Source of the DNA: Deltaproteobacteria bacterium
GTDB taxonomy: Bacteria; Desulfobacterota; UBA8473
Length of the DNA: 8,302 nt
Assembly (NCBI GenBank): GCA_030643245.1
Contig: DAOWME010000132.1
Span: forward strand, 1-8,302
Direction of reading: 5' to 3'
The notes beneath the pieces are model-generated. The model was not told the DNA's origin. It did no database searches and saw nothing but the letters and a program-made list of their open reading frames with translations. Position numbers and translations under genes: made by a program. Each line of letters starts with the position of its first letter. Positions within the stretch are counted from its first letter, which is position 1. Positions 1 through 5,396 of this stretch are shown here, in pieces.

Positions 1-199
1 CCTCGTTGTGTTATGTGGTGGGGGAGCCCCGGTGCAACTACACGACCTATTCTCACCATAGTCAAACAATACTATCGCAAATCTCACTTGTCAATAATTA
101 AGAATTGTGTCCCCAGAATATCCCCTGTATGCAATATCTCCATTCTGACCAAAGGCAGATAACCGCTTTGTGTAAAAGGTGGGACACACCCGGAAATAA
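1..199. other. Intergenic sequence at the left edge
   Basis: I see no gene here. The stretch contains one copy of the window's direct repeat (74-118) and the left arm of a 9-bp inverted repeat (161-169). The minus strand was checked for a continuation of the truncated Tat protein or of the Mrr endonuclease remnant. Neither the substrate-binding fold nor Mrr catalytic motifs could be recognised. Confidence 0.6.
74..118 (+). repeat. Direct repeat copy A
   Basis: The copy reads ATCGCAAATCTCACTT, then a 7-nt insert (GTCAATA), then ATTAAGAATTGTGTCCCCAGAA. Without the insert it matches copy B at 3511-3547 at all but one position, in the same orientation. The TGTCCCCAGAA core also occurs at 2663-2673 (with one change) and 3554-3564. 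From memory, cores of this kind lie near transposase genes in Desulfobacterota genomes. That association was not checked, and no transposase is present in this window. Confidence 0.75.
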
Positions 200-215
200 C
201 TATAATAAAGCGGTT
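161..215. repeat. 9-bp inverted repeat at the truncation point
   Basis: AACCGCTTT (161-169) is an exact inverted copy of AAAGCGGTT (207-215), with 37 nt between the arms. A small GGTG/CACC hairpin lies inside. The right arm covers the last codons of the truncated Tat protein, just past the point where its family similarity ends (about 220). It could be an end of a mobile element, a recombination scar or chance. The long loop argues against a normal intrinsic terminator. Confidence 0.4.
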
Positions 216-514
216 TTTAACACCTCATACGATTGCGGGCCGCTAAAGACGTTTGTGTTTATATCGCCGATACTTGCAAACTCAAACTGCGTGACGCAGC
301 CTTCGATCGGCACGCGTCCATCTATCAATGCATCGACGCGATCAACTTTGTAGCCCGCGACTTTTATGGCAAGTTTTCCTGGTGTCGAAGGACTCTTTCT
401 GTCAGCCCGAACCGTGCCTGGCCTTAAGGTTGTGCCACCGGTCAAGGCCAGAGTTGCAACGGTCGTTGATCTGATGAAGTCACGCCGTGAGATGCCCTTG
501 TTTCTCGAATTCAT
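200..514 (-). pseudogene. Truncated Tat-exported 4,5-dihydroxyphthalate decarboxylase-like/substrate-binding protein (N-terminal part)
   Basis: The reading frame encodes 104 residues. Residues 9-14 (SRRDFI) are a twin-arginine motif, followed by a hydrophobic stretch (about 17-30) and a possible cleavage site near VRA-D (residue 38). Residues 48-98 read like the start of the mature domain of the 4,5-dihydroxyphthalate decarboxylase-like family, related to NMT1/THI5-type binding proteins. The recognisable pieces are KVAGYKVDRV, LIDGRVPIEGC and NVFSGPQSYEV. Family members are normally several hundred residues long; this one ends six residues after SGPQSYEV. About two thirds is therefore missing and it is probably non-functional. 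The ATG at 514 was chosen over upstream starts because AAGGAGG sits 6 nt before it and the twin-arginine motif then lies at the N-terminus. It is downstream of the sulfatase and on the same strand, with a possible terminator between them. The original ligand or substrate is unknown. Confidence 0.7.
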
Positions 515-560
515 AAGAACCTCCTTCTCGAATAGCACTGCCTGCACGAAAAAGGGGGAG

Positions 561-590
561 AAAAACCCTCCCTCCATGGCGGTGGGAGGG
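561..590 (-). terminator. Candidate intrinsic terminator after the sulfatase
   Basis: Read on the minus strand, CCCTCCCACC (590-581) pairs with GGAGGGAGGG (575-566). The stem is 10 bp with one mismatch and a 5-nt loop, and a run of five T (565-561) follows directly. It lies 16 nt past the sulfatase stop codon and before the truncated Tat gene, so it could end or attenuate the sulfatase transcript. Confidence 0.55.
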
Positions 591-605
591 CATCCGGTTT
601 GCAGT

Positions 606-2354
606 TTAGTTACCCAGACCCGGATCCATATTCGGGTCAAACGGCAACTGATCGAGATGTTCGATGTATTCCAGCGGATCGAACGGTAGCTTTTTTAAGT
701 TCAGCTTCGGCTTGGCCAGTGCCTTGACCTCCGGTGTTGCATTTGCGATACCTGTCCACGGGATACCGTACTTTTCATGGGAGTCAGGATACTTTTTCTT
801 CCATATATCGTGGCGCAGTTTCATCCGGTTGAAGGGGCTCTTGAGGTGGATCAGGTTCACCAGCATGGGGGTCTTCTCGCGCGGATCGGATGGCAGAAAA
901 TAGAACGCGGCGGGGATGCCGCTGGCCTCGCCGACCGGGTCCGGGGAAATCCAGTGGCGCTTGTAATTGCCCTTGACCGTCGCACCAAGCCTGGGACCCG
1001 CATAGATAAAAACGTAGTCGCGACGGCTGTGAGTATCGCCGTTCATCAGCAGAGCCGTCTGGTCGATGCCGTCGATGACACGGTCGGTGGGAATGTGCTG
1101 GGTGGCGCCGGCCAACCGAGCAAACGTGGTGAAGAGGTCGGTCTCGTGGATGATGTCGCCGACCAGCTGGCTGGGCTTGATCACGCCCGGCCACCAGGCG
1201 AAGGCCGGCACGCGTACACCGCCCTCAAGGAAGTCGCCTTTACCACCTCGATAGATGGTCTCGGCCATACCGAGGCCCGGTGGCGGGTTGTGGGTCATCG
1301 GTCCGTTGTCAGCCATGGCGATGACCAGGGTGTTCTCGGCGATGCCAAGTTCCTTAAGCTTGTCCATCACCTTCCCGATGAAAGGATCGATGTTACACTG
1401 CAGGCCGTCTTGCAAGAGGCTACGCGACGTCGAGCATTTCTTGGGGTTGGGAATGAAACTCGTCAGGTTCGGCCAGTTGGCGACGAAAAAGGGCTTGCCG
1501 GCTTTGGCATTCCGCTCGATGAATTCCAGTGTGCGCCGCTGGGCCTCGGGGTCAATCTTCATGTAGTTTTCGTGAGAGTTGTCGCCCCATTGGAGGGTCT
1601 TTTCACCCTTCTTGCCTTCGGCGATCTGCACCCAACCCTTGGTCACGAAGGTGTCGTCGAGCTTGTAGGGGTCCGGCGGCAGCATGTCCTCATATAGGCC
1701 AATGGAGGCGTTGGCCCCTTCAGCAACCCTGGTATTGAGTGACAATATCTGGTTGTAGCCGGTGAAGAAGGCTTCGTCAAAGCCCTGGTTGTGTGGGTAG
1801 CTCTCCTCTATGTCGCCCAGGTGCCACTTGCCATGGAAGGCTGTGGCGTAGCCGGCCTTGGAGAGCACCTCGGCAATGGTAACCTCCTCGCCGCGCATCC
1901 CATGCATCTCGAGTAGCATCCCGATGTTGTACATGCCGCTGCGGACAGCGAGGCGACCTGTGACCGACGCGGCGCGACTGGGAGTGCATCCGACCTCGGT
2001 ATACATGCGGGTGAAGAGAATGCCCTCTTCGGCCAACGTGTTAAGGTGAGGCGTCTCGAGGCCTCGGACCTTCTGGATGGCGGGGATACCGATGTCACCG
2101 TAGGCCGTGTCGTCCCACATGATGTGGATGATGTTGGGCGGCCTGCCATACTTTTTCTGTAACTCCGACAGCTTTTTGTCGAGATCCTTGTCCTCGGCAG
2201 CCCATTTTTTGCTGTTCTGGGCATCGAGGATATAGTACTCGGCGTCATGGACGATCTTGCCTTTTGAAGCGCCCGCCAGCGATCTGTTTGTCGTCAGACA
2301 CAACATCGCCAGGACGACAGGCACCATAATTAATGCAAATGTTTTTTGTCTCAT
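606..2354 (-). CDS. Arylsulfatase-type sulfatase, exported, formylglycine-dependent
   Basis: The 582-residue protein hydrolyses a sulfate ester; its substrate cannot be told from sequence. Residues 1-28 form a Sec-type signal peptide (MRQK, a hydrophobic run, then SLAGA), so it should act in the periplasm or outside the cell. The alkaline-phosphatase-like fold starts near residue 74 with a metal-binding Asp pair (MWDD, 81-82). C123-T-P-S-R is the motif whose cysteine is matured to formylglycine. The second sulfatase signature follows at 173-180 (FHGKWHLG). ADNGP (348-352) supplies further metal ligands, and K372 in RGGKGDFLEGG fits the active-site lysine. The C-terminal region (about 490-582) is basic. 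The ATG at 2354 is preferred because AGGAG lies about 9 nt upstream and the signal peptide follows directly. The frame stays open upstream to 2558 into an Mrr remnant. The gene is clearly GC-rich (40 of 60 bases at 1081-1140), unlike its AT-rich neighbours. Confidence 0.9.
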   Translation of the reverse strand: MRQKTFALIMVPVVLAMLCLTTNRSLAGASKGKIVHDAEYYILDAQNSKKWAAEDKDLDKKLSELQKKYGRPPNIIHIMWDDTAYGDIGIPAIQKVRGLETPHLNTLAEEGILFTRMYTEVGCTPSRAASVTGRLAVRSGMYNIGMLLEMHGMRGEEVTIAEVLSKAGYATAFHGKWHLGDIEESYPHNQGFDEAFFTGYNQILSLNTRVAEGANASIGLYEDMLPPDPYKLDDTFVTKGWVQIAEGKKGEKTLQWGDNSHENYMKIDPEAQRRTLEFIERNAKAGKPFFVANWPNLTSFIPNPKKCSTSRSLLQDGLQCNIDPFIGKVMDKLKELGIAENTLVIAMADNGPMTHNPPPGLGMAETIYRGGKGDFLEGGVRVPAFAWWPGVIKPSQLVGDIIHETDLFTTFARLAGATQHIPTDRVIDGIDQTALLMNGDTHSRRDYVFIYAGPRLGATVKGNYKRHWISPDPVGEASGIPAAFYFLPSDPREKTPMLVNLIHLKSPFNRMKLRHDIWKKKYPDSHEKYGIPWTGIANATPEVKALAKPKLNLKKLPFDPLEYIEHLDQLPFDPNMDPGLGN

Positions 2355-2387
2355 CGGTTTTTTCTCCTTTAAATAGTTAATAGTTGT

Positions 2388-2558
2388 ACGATACTGGAAG
2401 ATGGTCTGTTTGCCACTGGGTAAAAGCTTTCTTAATTCCTTGTTTTTCAACTTGAATTGTTCTGCTAATGTATCATGCATTTCACTTAGTCCATGCTCTT
2501 GACTATCTGAAAGGTATCTGAGAAGGGGCAACATTATTTCTTCATATTTTGGGATCAT
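2388..2558 (-). pseudogene. mrr: Mrr-type restriction endonuclease, N-terminal domain remnant
   Basis: The first 57 residues from the ATG at 2558 (starting MIPKYEEIMLPLLRYLSD and including LLPSGKQTIFQYR) match the N-terminal domain of Mrr restriction endonucleases (Mrr_N, a winged-helix-like module). In the family the domain continues past a conserved 'IF-x-N-R-V-G-W-A' stretch into a linker and a PD-(D/E)xK-type nuclease domain; here similarity stops at FQYR. The frame then runs without a stop through 11 residues into the sulfatase start. It has its own ribosome-binding site (GAGGAG, about 6 nt before the ATG), so the remnant is probably still translated. With no catalytic domain it cannot cut DNA. 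It is most simply an mrr gene broken when the GC-rich sulfatase block arrived. A deliberate fusion is less likely, because it would bury the sulfatase signal peptide inside the protein. Confidence 0.75.
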
Positions 2559-2618
2559 CTTATCTCCTCATTTTTGCACATAATCGCGGTGCTGACCGGC
2601 GCCGTGAATCATGAAAAT

Positions 2619-2644
2619 CACCGGTTTCATCCGGTGCATTTTTT
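2619..2644 (+). terminator. Hairpin with T-run, possible terminator
   Basis: CACCGG (2619-2624) and CCGGTG (2631-2636) form a perfect 6-bp stem with a TTTCAT loop. A run of six T (2639-2644) follows after two more bases. This fits a small intrinsic terminator on the plus strand, but no plus-strand gene lies before it. It may equally be a palindromic remnant of a mobile element or an operator for the minus-strand mrr/sulfatase unit. Confidence 0.3.
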
Positions 2645-2650
2645 GGTTGG

Positions 2651-2677
2651 AATTAAGTATCGTGTCCCCGGAATATC
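2651..2677 (+). repeat. Direct repeat copy C (short)
   Basis: AATTAAGTATCGTGTCCCCGGAATATC matches the second half of copies A and B, with a few substitutions. It lacks their first half (ATCGCAAATCTCACTT). The orientation is the same as the other copies. Confidence 0.6.
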
Positions 2678-2791
2678 TGGTTGGTTTCGTCTTCTTCAAT
2701 TGGCTTAGAATAGCAAACAACCATATTGCATATTGCCCGCATAACCATCTGGTAATACTATCGTTTCCATATTTTTATCTCCAGTCGAGCA

Positions 2792-2864
2792 ACCTAATGC
2801 CCAGCTTGAGAGGTGCGAATGAAGCGAAACGAAATGAGCATCCTTCTCAAAGCTGATGTTTGGC
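2792..2864. repeat. Long imperfect hairpin, integron attC-like
   Basis: The 73-bp element starts with ACCTAAT (2792-2798) and ends with GTTTGGC (2858-2864). Each matches the attC R-box consensus (RYYYAAC / GTTRRRY) at 6 of 7 positions. Inside, AGCTTGAGAGGTGC (2803-2816) pairs with 2838-2854 except for three unpaired bases, all on the same arm. Extrahelical bases on one arm are a hallmark of attC sites. The central 21 nt would form the loop. It begins 11 nt past the vapC stop codon, where an attC would lie in a gene cassette. No integrase or second attC is visible. In the vapC orientation the crossover triplet GTT reads ATT, so the site may be degenerate. A terminator or another palindrome is possible, but no T-run follows. 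Confidence 0.4.
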
Positions 2865-2875
2865 ATAGATCATCA

Positions 2876-3256
2876 TTAAACCAGCAACTTGAGTTTGAGG
2901 ATGTCTTTCATAAGCTCAAAATGGTTATCAAGTGAATATATTTCACAGTGATGTTGATTTGCGTTTTGGGCTAGTATGAGATCAGGAATACCGATTCCAT
3001 TTAAACCATTTCTCAGGCATTTGAGTTGAAATTCAATAATTTGGTCCCAATCAATGGATAGCATTAACTTACTAATACTACATAGCAATTCGATGAGTTT
3101 ACGTTGGTTGCGAACCTTTAAAAACGGGACCAATTCTGCAAGTATAAGATCGTTAATGACAATGAGGTTCTCATCAATTAAGTACTCAAGCTTTTCAGCG
3201 TGATCGGCGCTCCTGAAATATTCGATCCATATGGATGTATCAACTAATACCGACAT
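2876..3256 (-). CDS. vapC: VapC-type PIN-domain toxin (ribonuclease)
   Basis: The protein is 126 residues long, normal for VapC. PIN-domain toxins are Mg-dependent ribonucleases that cut tRNA, rRNA or other RNA and stop translation unless bound by the antitoxin. The four acidic active-site positions are present: D6 in VLVDTSIW, E41 in ILAELV, D92 in GIPDLILA, and D110 in YSLDNHF. The gene overlaps the 3' end of vapB by 13 nt, the usual translational coupling of this operon type. A weak GAGGG precedes the ATG. It is AT-rich (21 GC of 60 bases at 3061-3120) compared with the neighbouring sulfatase, which fits a separate, mobile origin. An attC-like hairpin follows the stop codon. The RNA target cannot be predicted. 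All catalytic residues are intact, so the toxin is probably active. Confidence 0.92.
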   Translation of the reverse strand: MSVLVDTSIWIEYFRSADHAEKLEYLIDENLIVINDLILAELVPFLKVRNQRKLIELLCSISKLMLSIDWDQIIEFQLKCLRNGLNGIGIPDLILAQNANQHHCEIYSLDNHFELMKDILKLKLLV

Positions 3257-3447
3257 TGACGCCCTCTAATGGCGTTCATATCAATGTCCAAATCTACTTT
3301 GCCTTTGAATTCCTTTAACCCGGAAATCCTTGATTTCCTTATTAATTCTTCCAAAGCGGTTATTATGACCTTGGTTTTTGTATTAATGTGAGTAGCTTTC
3401 ATAGCCTCATTAACTAAATCCTCGGGTAAATCAAGTGTTGTTCTCAT
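3244..3447 (-). CDS. vapB: VapB-type antitoxin (ribbon-helix-helix)
   Basis: This small protein (67 residues) binds and neutralises the VapC encoded just downstream, and represses its own promoter. Residues 1-40 (MRTTLDLPEDLVNEAMKATH, then NTKTKVIITALEELIRK) have the pattern of the VapB/DUF2191 ribbon-helix-helix family: a short beta strand for DNA contact and two helices for dimerisation. The tail (about 47-65, FKGKVDLDIDMNAIRGR) is the region that in relatives wraps over the toxin active site. The ATG at 3447 was chosen because AAGGAGG lies 6 nt upstream and the family starts at MRTTL. A longer start at 3486 would overlap the promoter. The stop codon lies inside vapC. Confidence 0.9.
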   Translation of the reverse strand: MRTTLDLPEDLVNEAMKATHINTKTKVIITALEELIRKSRISGLKEFKGKVDLDIDMNAIRGRQCRY

Positions 3448-3460
3448 GGCTGACCTCCTT

Positions 3461-3496
3461 ATGCATAAGCCTAGCATTTTATGCATATCATGTCAA
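3461..3496 (-). promoter_or_regulatory. vapBC promoter with overlapping operator dyad
   Basis: On the minus strand TTGACA (3496-3491) is a perfect -35 box. A 17-nt spacer follows, then TAGGCT (3473-3468) with an upstream TG, giving an extended -10. An inverted repeat, ATGCATAA (3461-3468) and TTATGCAT (3479-3486), overlaps the -10 and the spacer. A repressor bound there would block RNA polymerase, as expected for autoregulation by VapB/VapC. Transcription would begin near 3461, directly before the vapB ribosome-binding site. Confidence 0.6.
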
Positions 3497-3510
3497 GTCT
3501 TATGATGGGC

Positions 3511-3566
3511 ATCGCAAATCTCACTTATTAAGTATTGTGTCCCCAGAAATCTATGTCCCCAGAAAT
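3511..3566 (+). repeat. Direct repeat copy B with tandem core
   Basis: ATCGCAAATCTCACTT is followed by ATTAAGTATTGTGTCCCCAGAA (3511-3548), nearly identical to copy A (74-118) but without its 7-nt insert. The core TGTCCCCAGAAAT then occurs twice, at 3538-3550 and 3554-3566, a tandem repeat with a 16-nt period. Confidence 0.75.
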
Positions 3567-3708
3567 CGTGCGGGATCTTCGACTTGAACTTGAAAAGATT
3601 TTCTATTTTTCGTTCGGATACTATTCAGGAGATTATTGCCGACTTGCATTGCAAAGTGACTGGCAGCCTCAGTTTTTGAAATGGTTTTTTAAACCCTTGC
3701 CTGCGTAA
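3553..3708 (+). CDS. Doubtful small ORF (51 residues)
   Basis: The frame opens at an ATG inside the repeat core and runs 51 codons to TAA. It is aromatic-rich, with pieces such as LEKIFYFSFGYYSGDY and WQPQFLKWFFKPLPA. I do not recognise a family. No ribosome-binding site precedes the ATG. It may be the remnant of an element-encoded protein that once extended upstream, or simply chance. Confidence 0.15.
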   Translation: MSPEIVRDLRLELEKIFYFSFGYYSGDYCRLALQSDWQPQFLKWFFKPLPA

Positions 3709-3926
3709 GTAGCAGAAAAAGCAAAATATAGCGGTATAAAAGTAATATTTTGTTCAGTGCATTGCAGGGTGCCTGGCAACCATCTGTTCCGCAATGGGCT
3801 TTGCTTCACGAAATTTACTCCTTTTAACATAAGGGACGGGGTTAGAACCAGACCCTTAAAAAGTGTAAACTGAAAAATGTATCATACCTGGAAACTTACG
3901 GAATTTAAGTCTCGAACCCTTTAGAG

Positions 3927-3955
3927 TTGACTAAGTCAAGGTCGTAGTATATGTT
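3927..3955 (+). promoter_or_regulatory. Candidate promoter and palindrome for the dehydrogenase operon
   Basis: TTGACT (3927-3932), a 17-nt spacer and TATGTT (3950-3955) form a plausible sigma-70-type promoter. The -35 lies inside a 13-bp palindrome, TTGACT-A-AGTCAA (3927-3939), which could be a repressor site. The leader to the first dehydrogenase start is about 115 nt. No regulator gene is nearby to assign. Confidence 0.35.
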
Positions 3956-4076
3956 CCAAAGAGGTTCTTCAAGACCGGCATGTGGGAAAACCGCATGATG
4001 GATGATACAGGGGCATCGCACAGAATATCTTCATTTGTGGACGCAAATGGACGCGTACCCGGAAAGGAGAAGAGCA

Positions 4077-5258
4077 ATGGATTTTAAGTTTACACCTGAA
4101 CAGGAAGTATTGAGGAAGGCGTTTGAGGACTTTTGTAAAGAGGAGGTGAAGAGAGAACCCGAGGGCTGGATAGGCGGCCTCGCTGCCGAAGAATCAGACG
4201 AAGGGTGGGCTTACCACCGGTCTGTAGTCGACAAGGTGGCTGGAAAGGGTTGGTTGTGTCTGCCATGGCCAAAAGAATATGGCGGACATGGGCACGGGCC
4301 TATTGAGCAGTTGATCTTCAATGAGGTGATGGCTTACTACAGGGTACCGGCCCTCCCTTTTCACTTTATGACCGTGGCAGCTGGCATTATGGAATACGGA
4401 ACGGAGGACCAGAAGAAGGAGTGGCTTCCAAAGATAGCAAGGGCCGAAATAAATTGGGCTGAGGGCCTAAGTGAACCCAATGCAGGCTCTGACCTGGCTA
4501 CTGTCTCCACCACAGCGGTGGCGGACGGCAACGACTATGTCATCAATGGGCAAAAGGTATGGACGAGCGGCGCCCACCGCGCTGACCACATCTTTATCCT
4601 CGCAAGGACTGACCCCAATGAACCAAGGCACAAAGGACTTACCTTCTTCATCAATAAGATCGGGCCCGGTATTGAATTTCGCCCATTGATCTTCATGAAT
4701 GGGAGCCATTTTTATAACGAGACATTTATAGATGATTTCCGCGTGCCCGAGGAAAATATAGTTGGGAAGATCAACAAAGGATGGTACGTCATGATGGCTG
4801 GGAGAAACTACGCCCGTGCCAACATAGCCGCCGCCGTTTCAGGGAAGCGAGACCTGGAAGATTTGATAGAGTGCTGCAAGCATACAGAAGAGGGTGGCGA
4901 GATATTGGCCAGGAAACCTCTGATCCGTCAAAAACTCGCCGAGTTCCTCATTGACTATGAGGCGGCTCCGAAGTTCGCTTATTATGTTGGCTGGCTTCAA
5001 AGCAAGGGCAAGGATGTCGCAGCAGAGGCCGCCGCATGCGGTTATTACGCCAACGAGCTTAATCTGCGCCTGGCCAACAGCGCGATGGAGATCATGGGAC
5101 TCTACGGTACAGTAACAAAGGAGTCAAGATGGGCGCCCCTGTATGGGAAGTTTCAAGACCTTTGCCAGTGGCATTCCGGGTTTACCATAGCAGGGGGCAC
5201 AACGGAAATAAGGAAGAATGTGATAGCCTGGTCGGGGCTCAAGCTGCCTCGAAGTTAA
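4077..5258 (+). CDS. Acyl-CoA dehydrogenase, large-subunit type
   Basis: This 393-residue flavoprotein belongs to the acyl-CoA dehydrogenase family, which introduces a double bond next to the CoA thioester and passes electrons to ETF. Residues 1-120 are the N-terminal helical domain (MDFKFTPEQEVLRKAFEDF; then EYGGHG at 67-72). The FAD-contacting signature lies at 130-139 (GLSEPNAGSD). The middle beta domain contains YVINGQKVWTSGA (154-166). The C-terminal helical domain ends with AGGTTEIRKNVIA. Length, the GGTTEI end and the second dehydrogenase gene right behind it match large subunits of heteromeric enzymes such as pimeloyl-CoA dehydrogenase PimC or FadE26. Oddly, the usual catalytic Glu is absent at both known positions: A246 stands where ER-type enzymes have Glu, and G373 where MCAD-type enzymes have it. 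The start at 4077 has GGAAAGGAG upstream; an earlier ATG at 4002 has no such site and adds unrelated residues. The substrate is unknown. Confidence 0.88.
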   Translation: MDFKFTPEQEVLRKAFEDFCKEEVKREPEGWIGGLAAEESDEGWAYHRSVVDKVAGKGWLCLPWPKEYGGHGHGPIEQLIFNEVMAYYRVPALPFHFMTVAAGIMEYGTEDQKKEWLPKIARAEINWAEGLSEPNAGSDLATVSTTAVADGNDYVINGQKVWTSGAHRADHIFILARTDPNEPRHKGLTFFINKIGPGIEFRPLIFMNGSHFYNETFIDDFRVPEENIVGKINKGWYVMMAGRNYARANIAAAVSGKRDLEDLIECCKHTEEGGEILARKPLIRQKLAEFLIDYEAAPKFAYYVGWLQSKGKDVAAEAAACGYYANELNLRLANSAMEIMGLYGTVTKESRWAPLYGKFQDLCQWHSGFTIAGGTTEIRKNVIAWSGLKLPRS

Positions 5259-5396
5259 AAGACAACCTGGTAATCCGTCTGAAAGAATTCCACTTATGAA
5301 ATCATAGCGCCGCGGTTTTTCCCCGACAAAACAGTAGGGGGCCACCTGCGGGCGTACAAGGCGAATGGTCATCATATTCCATTGAAAGGGGGAAAT

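Larger units (their letters stand above)
2559..2875. other. Intergenic region between mrr remnant and vapC
   Basis: No convincing gene is present. The stretch contains the CACCGG/CCGGTG hairpin (2619-2636), a short copy of the direct repeat (2651-2677) and a long attC-like hairpin (2792-2864). An 81-codon plus-strand frame crosses the region (2611-2856), but it has no recognisable domain, no good ribosome-binding site, and runs through the hairpins and repeats. Confidence 0.6.
3487..4076. other. Intergenic region between vapB and the dehydrogenase operon
   Basis: This stretch of about 590 bp holds no certain gene. It contains repeat copy B, a second tandem core, a doubtful 51-codon frame (3553-3708), half of a 15-bp inverted repeat shared with 8171-8185, a candidate promoter with a palindrome (3927-3955), and a short GAAAA-loop hairpin (3979-3997). 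The sequence before about 3900 is AT-rich and looks like degraded or mobile-element-derived DNA. Confidence 0.5.

Noticed and set aside
777..1697. A 306-codon plus-strand open frame opposite the sulfatase
   Set aside because: It is the antisense shadow of a GC-rich gene whose real frame carries clear sulfatase motifs. It has no family pattern of its own.
2388..2558. A working Mrr-type restriction system
   Set aside because: Only the N-terminal domain is present. The nuclease domain is absent in every frame of the window, and no methyltransferase lies nearby.
2611..2856. An 81-codon plus-strand frame beside the mrr remnant
   Set aside because: It runs through a hairpin, the direct repeat and the attC-like palindrome, has no ribosome-binding site and shows no domain.
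3511..3566. Tandem TGTCCCCAGAAAT copies as a CRISPR-like array
   Set aside because: There are only two adjacent copies, with a 3-nt gap and no spacers. No cas genes are present.
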